64,000 bases of DNA from Flavobacteriales bacterium (GCA_016704485.1 JADJAA010000002.1:186001-250000), one strand, 5' to 3'. Positions 37,832 through 47,388 are shown, counted from the stretch's first letter. The notes: generated from the letters alone by a model not told the origin. Numbers and translations are program-made.

Positions 37832-39940
37832 ATGAAGGACTCGTATTTCATGCCAGCTGGATTGACTTGGCGTAAGATAAATCGCCATCTTGCTCCAATG
37901 GTATACTCCCGCTCAAGTATGACGGACCTTTTGCGTTCGTCATTTCTTATTGGTTTTATGTTCTGGTCTGGAACATGGGTGGTAGCACAGAATGGCTATT
38001 CACCGTGTTCGGCGTTGCCCATTGATTCGACCACGTGCATAGTTGTGGACAACACAATGGCACCTGGTAGCGGGTTGGATCCTGGGTGTGCGGGTTATGA
38101 AGGTCATGATGTTTGGTATGCCATGGTCGTTCCGGAAGGTGGGACGGTTGTAGTGAACACTGCGGATAATGGAGATCTGGACGACACTGCGGTTGCAATA
38201 TGGACCGGGACTTCATGCGCTGGTCTAAGTCCTAGCGGGTGTGATGATGATGGTGGTGAAGGATATCATGGAAATTTGTTCATACCATCATTGACCCCAG
38301 GGGATTCAGTTTGGATCCAGGCTTTTGGGTATGGCACAGGAACCGGTACATTCCAGCTGTGCGTGGCTACTCCCCAGCTTGTAGAGCTTGAGAGTTCTGA
38401 GTTACCCATCGTGGAGATCAACACATTGGGGCAGGTCATAACGAATGGGCCCAAGATCGATGCGTTGATGGAGATCACATACAGTGGCGCTGGAAACCTC
38501 ACATATCCCACTGACCCACCTAACATTTACTCCGGTTCCATTGGTATTGAAGTGCGTGGGGCAAGCTCTGCGGGTTACTTACAACGACCCTATGGATTCG
38601 AGACCAGGGATTCCTTGGGTGAGAACCTGAACGTCTCTCTATTGAACATGCCGGAGGAAAATGATTGGGTGCTTCTATCGAATTTCAATGATCGATCCCT
38701 GATCAAGAACCAATTGAGCTTCCGGATCTCACAGGAAATGGGACAATACGCACCCCGGACCCACTTGTGCGAGGTAAACGTGAATGACCGATATCAAGGG
38801 ATCTACGTATTCGGCGAAAAGATCAAACGGGATGCTGGGCGCGTTGATATCGCTAAGCTCACGGAATTCGATATTAGTGGGGACGACCTGACGGGTGGCT
38901 ATATCATAGGTCAGAATCTTTGGAACAGTAGCAACAGTTTCGAGTCGAATTACTCGCCAATTGACCATCCTGAGCTGGATATCCATTTTACCTATGAGTA
39001 TCCAGATGAGGATCTGATCACCATCGAACAGAAAACGTATATCGCAGCTTTTGTGGACAGTTTGGAGACAACGCTTTATGCATCGGATTTCAGCGACAAC
39101 GAAACCGGCTATCGGAAGTACATGGATGTTAAGTCGTTCATTGATTATTTTCTGGTGAATGAAGTTGCAAGGAATGGGGATGGCTTCAAGAAGAGCGTAT
39201 TTTTTCACAAGGACAAAAATTCGAACGGGTCGAAATTAAAGGCTGGCCCTGTCTGGGATTTCGATTGGGCTTGGAAGAACATCTACGAGTGTGATATCGT
39301 ATCCCAGATCGATGGATCCGGTTGGGCACATCAGGTGAATAATTGCCCAACGGATAATAATTCCTGTGGCTGGTATATCCGTTTATTGGAGGATGAGGCA
39401 TTCCGGAATGAACTCCATTGCACGTACACCAATTACCGGACAACGATGTTGGATACGGCTTTCATGTTCCAATACATTGATAGCATTGTCGGTCGTGTAG
39501 AAAATGCACAAGCGCGTCACTTTGAAACATGGCCTATCTTAGGCATTAGCGGTCCAGCACCGGATATTGGCCCTGTGCCAACAACTTACGCGGATGAGAT
39601 CACGGCATTCAAAGCATGGATCACCTTAAGACTCGATTGGTTGGATGCGAACATGCCGGGACTTTGCCAAACGGTGAGCGCGAATGCTATTTCGGAGCGT
39701 GATCCACTAACGATCTTTCCGAATCCGAGTACCGGAAGGGTCACCATACAAGGCAGTTTACGTGGAGGTACTATAGGTCAATTGCACATGTACGACGTAA
39801 CGGGTCGCTCGATCGGCAGCATTCCAATTGCGGCTGGTACGGTGTCCATGGCTCATGAAATGCCGGGTAGCGGAACGTACTATTTCAAGCTGTATGAGAA
39901 CAGCGCATTGGTGCAGACCGGGAAATTGGTTGTTCTATAG
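37832..39940 (+). CDS. Secreted CotH-kinase-like protein with T9SS sorting domain
   Basis: The 702-residue frame contains a signal peptide starting most plausibly at the in-frame ATG 37919 (MTDLLRSSFLIGFMFWSGTW ... AQ). A pre-peptidase-like beta-sandwich (about 55-185, with Cys and VWYAMVVPEGGTVVV) follows. Then comes a CotH domain (about 240-600): QRPYGFETRDSLGENLN, WVLLSNFNDRSLIKNQL, GIYVFGEKIKRD and GPVWDFDWAW. CotH of spore coats is an atypical Fam20-like protein kinase; an extracellular role here is unproven. The C-terminal TIFPNPSTGRVTI tail is a T9SS sorting domain. Confidence 0.9.
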   Translation: MKDSYFMPAGLTWRKINRHLAPMVYSRSSMTDLLRSSFLIGFMFWSGTWVVAQNGYSPCSALPIDSTTCIVVDNTMAPGSGLDPGCAGYEGHDVWYAMVVPEGGTVVVNTADNGDLDDTAVAIWTGTSCAGLSPSGCDDDGGEGYHGNLFIPSLTPGDSVWIQAFGYGTGTGTFQLCVATPQLVELESSELPIVEINTLGQVITNGPKIDALMEITYSGAGNLTYPTDPPNIYSGSIGIEVRGASSAGYLQRPYGFETRDSLGENLNVSLLNMPEENDWVLLSNFNDRSLIKNQLSFRISQEMGQYAPRTHLCEVNVNDRYQGIYVFGEKIKRDAGRVDIAKLTEFDISGDDLTGGYIIGQNLWNSSNSFESNYSPIDHPELDIHFTYEYPDEDLITIEQKTYIAAFVDSLETTLYASDFSDNETGYRKYMDVKSFIDYFLVNEVARNGDGFKKSVFFHKDKNSNGSKLKAGPVWDFDWAWKNIYECDIVSQIDGSGWAHQVNNCPTDNNSCGWYIRLLEDEAFRNELHCTYTNYRTTMLDTAFMFQYIDSIVGRVENAQARHFETWPILGISGPAPDIGPVPTTYADEITAFKAWITLRLDWLDANMPGLCQTVSANAISERDPLTIFPNPSTGRVTIQGSLRGGTIGQLHMYDVTGRSIGSIPIAAGTVSMAHEMPGSGTYYFKLYENSALVQTGKLVVL

Positions 39941-40162
39941 TGAACCGGGTATGTGATCAATGCGTGCTGCATTGATCGGTACGACGCTCGCCGATCTAAG
40001 GAATTTGATCAGTTGTCCGGTGCTTCTTGTTGGTCGGTCTGGATACCACCCATTGCGCTTATCTCAGTGTTCATTTCATCGATCATGATCTGGGTCTTAT
40101 ACAACCGCATTGAGTTGAAGAACGTAACAAGTTCGCCCTAGCGTTTGTTCTATGTTTGCCGC

Positions 40163-41383
40163 GTGCAGTTCTTCTCCCGCGCATATCATTACTACATCCA
40201 TTCCTTCGAAGGGCTGCGCCGCGAAGTGTGGATGCTCGCGGCGGTAACTTTCGTGAACCGCGCGGGTACCATGGTGGTACCTTTCCTTTCGCTCTACCTC
40301 ACCAAGGATATGGGGTTGAGCATGGAACAGGTTGGTTGGATCATGAGCTGTTTCGGTCTAGGCTCCGTTCTAGGGTCTTGGTTAGGAGGAAAACTCACCG
40401 ACCGTTTCGGGTTCTATGATGTCATGATCGGCGCGCTCGTTGCGTCGGGTATTGCATTCATTCTGTTGCAATTTGTCCAAGGCTTTGTACCGTTCTGTTT
40501 CGGGATCTTCGCGCTTACATTGGTGTCGGATACCTTCCGACCGGCGATCTTTGTTGCGTTACGAGCGTATGCCAAACCGGAGAACCGGACGCGTGCCGTA
40601 ACGCTGATAAGATTGGCGATCAACTTAGGCTTTAGTTTGGGTCCTGCCATTGGCGGGTTGATCATTGCTGGCCTTGGTTACAGCGGCCTGTTCTGGGTAG
40701 ATGGCATTACGTGTTTGGTCGCGGTCGGGATCATGTTGTACTGGTTGCCGCGCAAACAAGCGCAGCAAAATGACCAAGCCACGCGTTCAACAGCTACACG
40801 GTCACCCTACAGCGATGGACCATACTGGCTGTTCTTGCTGACCATGGTGTTGATCAGTGTCCCATTCCTACAGTACTTCAGCACCATTCCGTTGTTCTAT
40901 AGCGAAGTACACAACTTAAGTGAAACGTATATCGGCGTGCTGTTAGGGTTGAATGGCTTGTTGATCTTCTTGATCGAAATGCCATTGATCAAATTCTGCG
41001 AGGACCGGAAGTTCGATCTGTACAGGATCCTATTGATCAGTGTTGTGTTGTTCGCACTAAGTTTTGCCGTGTTGAATTGGTTCCCAGTGATCGGTTTCCT
41101 GTGGGTTGGAATGACGTTGATGACAGTAGGGGAGATGCTGAATTTCCCATTCATGAACAGGTTTGCTTATGATCGTTCGGACCAAGGACCACCCGGTGCC
41201 TACATGGCGTTGTTCACCATGTCATGGAGCGTGGCGCACATCTTCGGCCATACCCTAGGTCTCAATTTGATCGCGCAATTCGGGTACACAAGTACATGGT
41301 ACATCATGGCCGGAATCATGGTGTTGGCCATGGGTTTGTTGGTAGTGTTGAAGCGGATGATGGAAAGTGAATTGACGAATTGA
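40163..41383 (+). CDS. Major facilitator superfamily transporter
   Basis: About 406 residues with twelve hydrophobic helices. The loop 2-3 motif GGKLTDRFGFYDVMIG matches the MFS motif A, and DTFRPAIFVALRAYAKPENRTRAVTL resembles the MDR-type helix 4 region of the drug-efflux-like MFS group. No ATG lies upstream of the first helix; I choose GTG at 40163, with TTG at 40145 as the alternative. The substrate is unknown. Confidence 0.88.
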   Translation: MQFFSRAYHYYIHSFEGLRREVWMLAAVTFVNRAGTMVVPFLSLYLTKDMGLSMEQVGWIMSCFGLGSVLGSWLGGKLTDRFGFYDVMIGALVASGIAFILLQFVQGFVPFCFGIFALTLVSDTFRPAIFVALRAYAKPENRTRAVTLIRLAINLGFSLGPAIGGLIIAGLGYSGLFWVDGITCLVAVGIMLYWLPRKQAQQNDQATRSTATRSPYSDGPYWLFLLTMVLISVPFLQYFSTIPLFYSEVHNLSETYIGVLLGLNGLLIFLIEMPLIKFCEDRKFDLYRILLISVVLFALSFAVLNWFPVIGFLWVGMTLMTVGEMLNFPFMNRFAYDRSDQGPPGAYMALFTMSWSVAHIFGHTLGLNLIAQFGYTSTWYIMAGIMVLAMGLLVVLKRMMESELTN

Positions 41384-41408
41384 GCGGTAAAATGTACCTT
41401 AATACAGT

Positions 41409-42368
41409 TTATTCATCTCCTGCTGATTTGACCAAACGAATGGAATGGACGTTATGCCTTGAGCGTACCTTTAATACGTAAACACCATCAGGCAAATGAC
41501 CGATATTAACGCTAATATTTTCTGAAGTGGTAGGAATCATAACCCCAGTGTTTCGCCCTTGCAAGTCACAAAGGGCAGCAGAAATGACAGAAGTAGGAAG
41601 GGAAAAGTTGAGTTCGTCAGATGCTGGATTAGGGTAGCATAAAATAGATTGCTCTAAGATGTCAGTAACTCCAAGGTATTGAGGAGTGCAGTTGCCCACG
41701 GTAGCTTGAATGTCTCCGGGTAAAAAGAACCAGATAGTATCGAGATGGCTCATGCAGTCAATTCCTGCCAAGTAACCAGAAACGTTGATAGGGTCTTGCC
41801 TTGAGAACAAACCGTACGGTGACCCAAACCCTTCTATCCAAACTTGTTCTGGCCCGCCCCATTGCTGACCTAAGGTTATTTCTTTACGACCTTCGATCGT
41901 ATCGACTTGCGTCACGATGTACTCCACTAATTGCGGAAACTGAGAAACTCCGCTGAATGCCAGTCCTCCATCCACAAATACATCGCTCAAAGTATCGCCA
42001 ACGGTCACATTAAAGTCATACAACAGAAAGGCATCTATCGAGTCTTTAGGCAGGAAGAACACGCGTGAAGAGTCCTCCTTTATTGCACCTAGATATGCCA
42101 TGTTGCAGAGTTCCACCTGCTTGTATGTAATACCGCCGATCAACGTGTCACTTCCGTTCATGCAGATACTTGATATGCTCTCCGTTGTGCAGATCACTGG
42201 CGGCAATGGAGGCCAGGGAGTATTCGGGATCGTACAATAGGATTGTACCCAGACAGCCGCACTATCCGGGAAAGGGAAATTTACTTGAGCTCTTGTATCG
42301 AATGAAAGCAAAAACGCAGCAATGATCAAAGATCCAGACAAGTTTAATAGGCGTCTCGATGAATTCAT
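41409..42368 (-). CDS. Secreted protein with T9SS sorting domain, function unknown
   Basis: A 319-residue protein from the ATG at 42368. Signal peptide (MNSSRRLLNLSGSLIIAAFLLSFDTRAQ), a central beta-rich region with several Cys (YCTIPNTPWPPLPPVICTTESISSIC is in this part, given by sections) and no recognised catalytic motif, then the sorting tail with ILCYPNPASDELNF and LPDGVYVLKV. The start lies two bases from a 20-base palindrome that may control it and the divergent gene. Confidence 0.8.
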   Translation of the reverse strand: MNSSRRLLNLSGSLIIAAFLLSFDTRAQVNFPFPDSAAVWVQSYCTIPNTPWPPLPPVICTTESISSICMNGSDTLIGGITYKQVELCNMAYLGAIKEDSSRVFFLPKDSIDAFLLYDFNVTVGDTLSDVFVDGGLAFSGVSQFPQLVEYIVTQVDTIEGRKEITLGQQWGGPEQVWIEGFGSPYGLFSRQDPINVSGYLAGIDCMSHLDTIWFFLPGDIQATVGNCTPQYLGVTDILEQSILCYPNPASDELNFSLPTSVISAALCDLQGRNTGVMIPTTSENISVNIGHLPDGVYVLKVRSRHNVHSIRLVKSAGDE

Positions 42369-42370
42369 TC

Positions 42371-42390
42371 CATTGTAAATATATACAATG
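42371..42390. promoter_or_regulatory. Palindrome between divergent genes, possible operator
   Basis: CATTGTAAATATATACAATG has perfect 7-bp arms (CATTGTA/TACAATG) around AATATA. It lies immediately upstream of the minus-strand start at 42368 and 88 bases before the plus-strand start at 42478. Dyad symmetry and position suggest binding by a dimeric regulator, but none is encoded nearby. Confidence 0.4.
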
Positions 42391-42477
42391 TTGGAGATGA
42401 TCGAACCATACGCTCCTACTAGTGTACAGTTGAATGTTCTTCTTACCAACACAGGGAAGGATCAACCACACACCAAC

Positions 42478-43434
42478 ATGGAAATTCTGAAGAAAACGAT
42501 ATCCGCATTAGCGGTAGCACTTTTGATCTGTTCAACTGCAGCTCAAGCTCAATACAACACGGCTAATCTTACACCAGTGGTAGGCAAAGAAACCAACGCG
42601 AGTTACACCTGCGAAAAGCTGCGATTGTACCCGATCATCGCCAACGATGTATTCCGCGAAGCGCATAAAGACATCGGCCAAAGCGTGCCGATGAACAAAG
42701 CCTTGGCCGATGGACGATTGAAGGTGAGCGAAAAAGAGGGTGGGGGTACCGTGAACACGTTACAAGCGAAGAACACATCCACCGATACGATCTACTTAAT
42801 GCAAGGCGAAGTAGTTGTCGGTGGAAAGCAGGATCGCATGTTGGCGCAAGATGTGCTGATCCCACCCGGCGCCACGATGGACATCGGAGCGTTCTGTGTA
42901 GAGCACGGGCGCTGGAGCGAAGGCGGCACAGGCAAGGGTTTCAATAACACGGCGGGTGTTGTTCCGCAAGAGGTACGGAAAGCGGCCGCTGTGCAAAAAG
43001 ATCAAAGCGAGGTCTGGGATAAAGTAGCGAAGAATGTAGCCAAGCATGATGCGAACGCCCCGTCGGGCAGCTATGTTGACGTAACGCGCGACGAGAAATT
43101 CGCGAAAGCGCAAAAGCAGTACAAGGATCGGCTGGGGCGTTTACCGCAATCGGTAAAGCACATTGTAGGTGTTGTGGCAGTCACCGGCGATAGGGTAGTG
43201 GGTTGCGATGTGTTCGCCACAGAGGACATGTTCGCGCAGGCCTTTCCACAGTTGATCGATGCATACATCGCCGAGGCTTTATCCAACGGAAGCGAAGTGA
43301 CCATGTCGGATGCGGCGATCCAGGAATACTTCAAGGAACTATTCGAGAATGAAAAGGCGTTGGAAGAGAAGACCAACGGAAACGGTTATTTATTCAAGCA
43401 AGAAGGCAAGACGTATCGGATAAGTTCGTTCTGA
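42478..43434 (+). CDS. ARPP-1/DUF6569-family exported protein
   Basis: A 318-residue protein from the ATG at 42478 with a signal peptide (MEILKKTISALAVALLICS ... AQAQ). The body matches the ARPP-1 domain pattern: LRLYPIIAND, then LADGRLKVSEKEGGGTVNTL, NTSTDTIYLMQGEVVVGGKQDR split over two strands, and the Cys-containing FCVEHGRW. ARPP-1 is known from conserved neighbourhoods with phosphatase and ADP-ribose related genes, but its function is undetermined. Convergent with pepD (20 bases). Confidence 0.8.
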   Translation: MEILKKTISALAVALLICSTAAQAQYNTANLTPVVGKETNASYTCEKLRLYPIIANDVFREAHKDIGQSVPMNKALADGRLKVSEKEGGGTVNTLQAKNTSTDTIYLMQGEVVVGGKQDRMLAQDVLIPPGATMDIGAFCVEHGRWSEGGTGKGFNNTAGVVPQEVRKAAAVQKDQSEVWDKVAKNVAKHDANAPSGSYVDVTRDEKFAKAQKQYKDRLGRLPQSVKHIVGVVAVTGDRVVGCDVFATEDMFAQAFPQLIDAYIAEALSNGSEVTMSDAAIQEYFKELFENEKALEEKTNGNGYLFKQEGKTYRISSF

Positions 43435-43454
43435 GAGGGTGTCTCTACCTCGCC

Positions 43455-44903
43455 CTAGATCCGTGCCAACACCTCCAACAAATACCCCCAGAATTTCTGC
43501 ACGCTGCTGATCACTACGAACTCATCCGGTGAATGCGCTCCACGGATCGTCGGGCCGAAGGAGATCATTTCCATCTCGGGGTAATTGGTTCCAAGAATAC
43601 CGCATTCCAGACCGGCATGGCAAGCCAGAACATGTGGTTCGCTCTTGAAACGCTCGCGGTAGATGTCGCTCATCAGCTTTACGATCTTGGCTTCCGGGCG
43701 TGGTATCCATCCGGGATAGGAACCGGTGAATTCAACCTTCGCACCGATCAATTCGAAGACGGCTTTGATCGCGTTGGCTTCATCCAATTTCTCGCTATTC
43801 ACGGAGCTACGCGTAAGGCAAAGCACTTTGTATTGGCCGTCCTTCACTTCAATGCGTGCAACATTGTTGGATGTTTGCGTGAGGCCCTCAACATCCGGGC
43901 TCATACGGTAGATCCCGTTGGGACATGCTTGTACAGCACGTAGGAACCGGGTCTGATCTTCCAGTGCCATCACTTTTGCGGGAGACTCGGTAGGGGAGAG
44001 TGAGATCTTTAGATCTGGGTCCGTCGTGCTGTATTCTGATATGATCTTCGTTTTGAGTTCGGTGAACGACGCCTTGAATGCGTGCTCCTGATCCGTAGGT
44101 ACGGTGATGATGCAAACGCTTTCCCGTGGGATCGCATTGCGTAAACTACCACCTTCAATCGTTGCCACACGTACGCCTTGGTCCAGTGCGTTGAGCAGGA
44201 ACCGGTTCATGATCTTGTTCGCGTTACCCAGACCCTTGTGGATGTCGGTTCCTGAGTGTCCGCCGTTCAAGCCATTCACGACCAAACGCATCGCTTTTGC
44301 ACCAGCCTGAGCGGCTTCTTCCTTATACGAACCCGATGCCGTTACATCAAGCCCGCCGGCACAACCGATCGTCAATTCATTGTCCTCCTCTGTATCCAAA
44401 TTCAGAAGAATGTGTGCATCGAGCATTCCACCTTTCAATTCGAACGCACCGGTCATTCCGGTTTCTTCATCAATTGTAAACAGTGCTTCCAACGGAGGAT
44501 GAGGAATATCGGTAGATGCCAGCAATGCCATGATCGCAGCCACACCAATGCCATTATCCGCTCCGAGCGTCGTGCCTTCCGCCTTCACCTTATCACCTTC
44601 TACTTTCATGCGGATCCCATCCGTATCGAAGTTGAAAGTGGTGTCGTTGTTCTTTTGATGGACCATATCCAAATGGCTTTGCAGCGCGACCGGCTTCAAC
44701 CCTTCCTTCCCTTTGGTTCCGGGCTTCTTAATGATCACATTGCCAGCATGGTCCACAACGGTTTTCAACCCAAGGCCTTCACCGAATTTCTTTACGAACG
44801 CGATAACGCGCTCTTCCTTTTTCGACGGACGCGGTACAGCGTTCAGGTCGACAAAGTGGTTCCAAAGTGCTTTCGGTTCAAGGGCGCGGATCGCTTCGTT
44901 CAT
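43455..44903 (-). CDS. pepD: Aminoacyl-histidine dipeptidase (beta-Ala-His dipeptidase, M20)
   Basis: Cytosolic dizinc dipeptidase. From the ATG at 44903 it has 482 residues, the PepD family length. Metal and catalytic motifs: VALQSHLDMVHQKN (first His-x-Asp), TLGADNGIGVAA (bridging Asp), FTIDEETGMTGA (catalytic Glu-Glu) and LNLDTEEDNELTIG. An insert with NGLNGGHSGTDIH forms the lid region. The frame is open to 44972 but that extension is not conserved. Confidence 0.94.
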   Translation of the reverse strand: MNEAIRALEPKALWNHFVDLNAVPRPSKKEERVIAFVKKFGEGLGLKTVVDHAGNVIIKKPGTKGKEGLKPVALQSHLDMVHQKNNDTTFNFDTDGIRMKVEGDKVKAEGTTLGADNGIGVAAIMALLASTDIPHPPLEALFTIDEETGMTGAFELKGGMLDAHILLNLDTEEDNELTIGCAGGLDVTASGSYKEEAAQAGAKAMRLVVNGLNGGHSGTDIHKGLGNANKIMNRFLLNALDQGVRVATIEGGSLRNAIPRESVCIITVPTDQEHAFKASFTELKTKIISEYSTTDPDLKISLSPTESPAKVMALEDQTRFLRAVQACPNGIYRMSPDVEGLTQTSNNVARIEVKDGQYKVLCLTRSSVNSEKLDEANAIKAVFELIGAKVEFTGSYPGWIPRPEAKIVKLMSDIYRERFKSEPHVLACHAGLECGILGTNYPEMEMISFGPTIRGAHSPDEFVVISSVQKFWGYLLEVLARI

Positions 44904-45029
44904 GGGGCTGAGTAAAGGAATTTTGGTGGCTGAAGATAGGAAGTAACGATCTTCTGTGACAACTACTTCCAACGATCGGATCCAACGTCCGTTCAGGTCT
45001 TTTGGGAATTATTACAATTAGCTTACAGC

Positions 45030-45037
45030 TAACTTTG
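45030..45037 (+). promoter_or_regulatory. -7 box TAACTTTG before msrA
   Basis: Exact TAnnTTTG match 55 bases before the msrA ATG. A TTTG at 45001-45004 is a possible -33 element with slightly long spacing (25 bases). Confidence 0.5.
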
Positions 45038-45092
45038 GAACTGTCATCATCAGCCCAATGAGTTTTATCCGGGATCGATCAGTAGAATTAAA

Positions 45093-45587
45093 ATGGAAGT
45101 TATGAAAAAGGCATACATCGCAGGCGGCTGTTTCTGGGGCATGGAAGATCTATTCCGTGTACGGCCAGGTATACTGGACACGGAGGTGGGATACATCGGA
45201 GGTGCCAATGAGAACCCGACCTACAAGAATCACCCCGGCCATGCGGAAGGGATCGAGATCACGTACGATCCATCGCAGACCAGTTTCAAACATATCCTGG
45301 ACTATTTTTTCCGGATGCATGACCCAACCACTATCGATCGCCAAGGCAACGACCGCGGTTCCAGTTATCGGTCGACCATCTTTTTTCAGAATGAAGATGA
45401 AAAGCGCGAAGCGGAAGAAGTGATCGCCATTGTAAATGCTTCAGGTAAGTGGCCCGCAAAGGTGGTAACGACGTTGGAGCCGTACACGAAGTTCTGGGCT
45501 GCGGAGCCAGAGCATCAGGACTATTTGGTTCGCAACCCGAACGGCTACACGTGCCATTTCGAGCGCTCCGGGGAGAGTTTTTTATAG
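45093..45587 (+). CDS. msrA: Peptide-methionine (S)-S-oxide reductase
   Basis: Repairs oxidised methionine. Catalytic motif GGCFWGMED at about residue 11, then EVGYIGG, HPGHAEGIEITYDP, FFRMHDPTTIDRQGNDRGSSYRS and EPYTKFWAAEPEHQDYL, all MsrA hallmarks. At 164 residues the protein is slightly short but complete for an MsrA without an MsrB fusion. A second ATG at 45102 is an equally good start. No resolving Cys pair is obvious at the C-terminus, apart from YTCHFERSG. Confidence 0.96.
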   Translation: MEVMKKAYIAGGCFWGMEDLFRVRPGILDTEVGYIGGANENPTYKNHPGHAEGIEITYDPSQTSFKHILDYFFRMHDPTTIDRQGNDRGSSYRSTIFFQNEDEKREAEEVIAIVNASGKWPAKVVTTLEPYTKFWAAEPEHQDYLVRNPNGYTCHFERSGESFL

Positions 45588-45683
45588 CTCACCCAAGCCG
45601 TTCCAACAGGTCACAGATCGCATCCTTCAATTTCTCGCTAGCGCTGGCGGTAACGGTTAATTGATCTGATAGCGACATTCGCA
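45588..45683 (-). pseudogene. C-terminal remnant of a paralogue of the 48.2-kb four-helix-like protein
   Basis: On the minus strand a 31-codon frame (start ATG about 45683, stop TGA 45591) ends ASEKLKDAICDLLERLG. It matches the last 22 residues of the protein at 48160-48447 (ACEKLKDAISDLVERLG) at 17 of 22 positions, and the DNA is similar too. An in-frame TAA lies just upstream, so the rest of the gene is missing. Read as the degraded tail of a duplicate; a tiny functional ORF cannot be excluded. Confidence 0.6.
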
Positions 45684-45793
45684 TTCTTTATGAAACACTC
45701 GATGTTTTCACTGGACAACTTCTCATTGGATCATCACATGCCCTCAGAGAAAAGCGATCTACGCTTACAGCTAGCCCTTGAAGATCTGCGCAG

Positions 45794-46303
45794 ATGGCTG
45801 GTACGATGAAGGCGATGATGATCGTCTTCTTCGTGATCCCGTTTACGCTCCATGCGCAGAACGCAGCACGATTCGCTCGTGCGCTTGAGAGCGGACGTGT
45901 GCAAGCAATTGATCATTGGATGAAGCGCGAGTTGAAGGCACAGAAAAAGGGAGTGCTCATTAACAACGGATCTACAGCGTACACCGTTCATCACCCTACG
46001 TATGATAGCCTTGTTTCGTTCTTGATGGAACAGCCCGGTTTACTTGATGCTGCATGGGATCGCTGCCAAACAAAGCCCGCGATCTGGCCGGGACATAGCA
46101 CGGTCGGCTTGCGTTTCATGTTGAATGGCAAGCTACATGAACGTTGCTACAACCTGCAGGAAGGAATACCGGGAACCCCTGATTTTTGGGGCTTTCGGGC
46201 ACATGTGCGCAAAGATCGCGATCACGTGAAATTCCTTAGGGCATTGGCGTGCCCTGGTTTCATTGAGCAACAGCGAAAAATTTGTGAAGGGGCTTATCCG
46301 TAG
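45794..46303 (+). CDS. Hypothetical exported protein
   Basis: A 169-residue protein with a signal peptide (MKAMMIVFFVIPFTLHAQ, from the in-frame ATG at 45806). It has paired Cys in WDRCQTK and HERCYNL and later CPG and KICEGAYP, so disulfides are likely. No family is recognised. It lies between the pseudogene remnant and the convergent UspA gene. Confidence 0.7.
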   Translation: MAGTMKAMMIVFFVIPFTLHAQNAARFARALESGRVQAIDHWMKRELKAQKKGVLINNGSTAYTVHHPTYDSLVSFLMEQPGLLDAAWDRCQTKPAIWPGHSTVGLRFMLNGKLHERCYNLQEGIPGTPDFWGFRAHVRKDRDHVKFLRALACPGFIEQQRKICEGAYP

Positions 46304-46335
46304 CGAACTGTTCTGCTCAGAAGAGCACAACGTTC

Positions 46336-47190
46336 CTATTTACCCGGCACAGCCAACATCATGCGCTTGGTGCCGCGCAGGATCCGTTCGGTGGTCGTGC
46401 CCATCAGCGCATCGCTCCAACTGTCCCTGCCATCGGTCGCCATGGCAATGAGATCCGGTCCCCAGCTTGCTGCGAATTCCGAAATGGTTTCCACAACTGC
46501 TCCACGTAGCACCGAACGTTCCCATGTTGCCTCAGGAATATTCGGTAATTGCAAAGCATCCAGTGCGTGCGCATCGTCTCCAACGTGCATAATGTGTACG
46601 ATCACCGGTTGCGCTACGGAACAACGGGCCAATGCTAATACGGGCCTTATCGCTGTCAGTGCCGTTGCAACATTCAACGCGGGTATCAGGATCCGCTTCA
46701 GGCTGAGTGCTCCATCCGTTTCGCGCAAGGGTGTTGGACCATCGGTAGGCAAGAAGAGCGTGGGTATGTTCGATAGATCCGCGATGGGTTCCGAGCGCGA
46801 TGGCGACACCAATTGCCGCAGCGCTGATCGTCCTTCGGTGGCCATTACTACCATGTCACTCGGGTTTTCATCCAAGTATCTCGCCACGGGTTCTTTCAGA
46901 TCTTTCGCGTGAAGAGCATGTTTATGGATCTTGATCCCCAGTGTCGTAAAAACGTCTTGCTGCGCACTATCCTTGGGCATAAGACCCCAGCCTTCCAACG
47001 TTTCCCTAACATGTGGAAATCGATCCCACGGCACATGATCATGGTCTTCCATACCGATGTGTAACAAGGTGAGCTTGCCGCGGTGGTCCAATGCCAATCG
47101 AAGTGCAGCGTGGAATGCGGGGATCTCCTCAGGCCGGAACGAAGTAAGGTGCAGTACCTGCTTGAATCCTGGATGATCTTGTAAACTCAT
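46336..47190 (-). CDS. Universal stress protein (tandem UspA domains)
   Basis: A 284-residue protein from the ATG at 47190 with two UspA-like domains (about 1-140 and 150-284). The C-terminal domain ends DLIAMATDGRDSWSDALMGTTTERILRGTKRMMLAVPG, which is close to the Usp ATP-binding pattern GxxxxxxxxGSVxxxV with substitutions. The first half has DMVVMATEGRSALRQLV in the matching place. ATP binding is likely for at least one domain. Role: stress response, mechanism not known. Confidence 0.88.
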   Translation of the reverse strand: MSLQDHPGFKQVLHLTSFRPEEIPAFHAALRLALDHRGKLTLLHIGMEDHDHVPWDRFPHVRETLEGWGLMPKDSAQQDVFTTLGIKIHKHALHAKDLKEPVARYLDENPSDMVVMATEGRSALRQLVSPSRSEPIADLSNIPTLFLPTDGPTPLRETDGALSLKRILIPALNVATALTAIRPVLALARCSVAQPVIVHIMHVGDDAHALDALQLPNIPEATWERSVLRGAVVETISEFAASWGPDLIAMATDGRDSWSDALMGTTTERILRGTKRMMLAVPGK

Positions 47191-47388
47191 GGTACTACAA
47201 ATCAACGCAATGTTGGAGATCGGTAAAGTGACCAATGTTGGTTCTCAGTGATCGTGTGAGGGTCAGGTGCGGCGCGGATCAGAAAAATGTTTGAATGAGG
47301 ATAGGGGTATTTCGGACTGAGATGGTCTAAGGTATGAAGCACGGCACGAACCAACGTGTAAATACCTAGAAACGAAACACAATTCACA

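Noticed and set aside
39953..40141. 62-codon plus-strand ORF between the CotH and MFS genes
   Set aside because: Has one hydrophobic stretch but no start context, family match or promoter; likely chance.
44256..44915. 219-codon plus-strand ORF
   Set aside because: Antisense shadow of pepD.
46314..46327. Hairpin TGCTC-AGAA-GAGCA between convergent genes as a terminator
   Set aside because: Five-base stem without a U-run; too weak to call.
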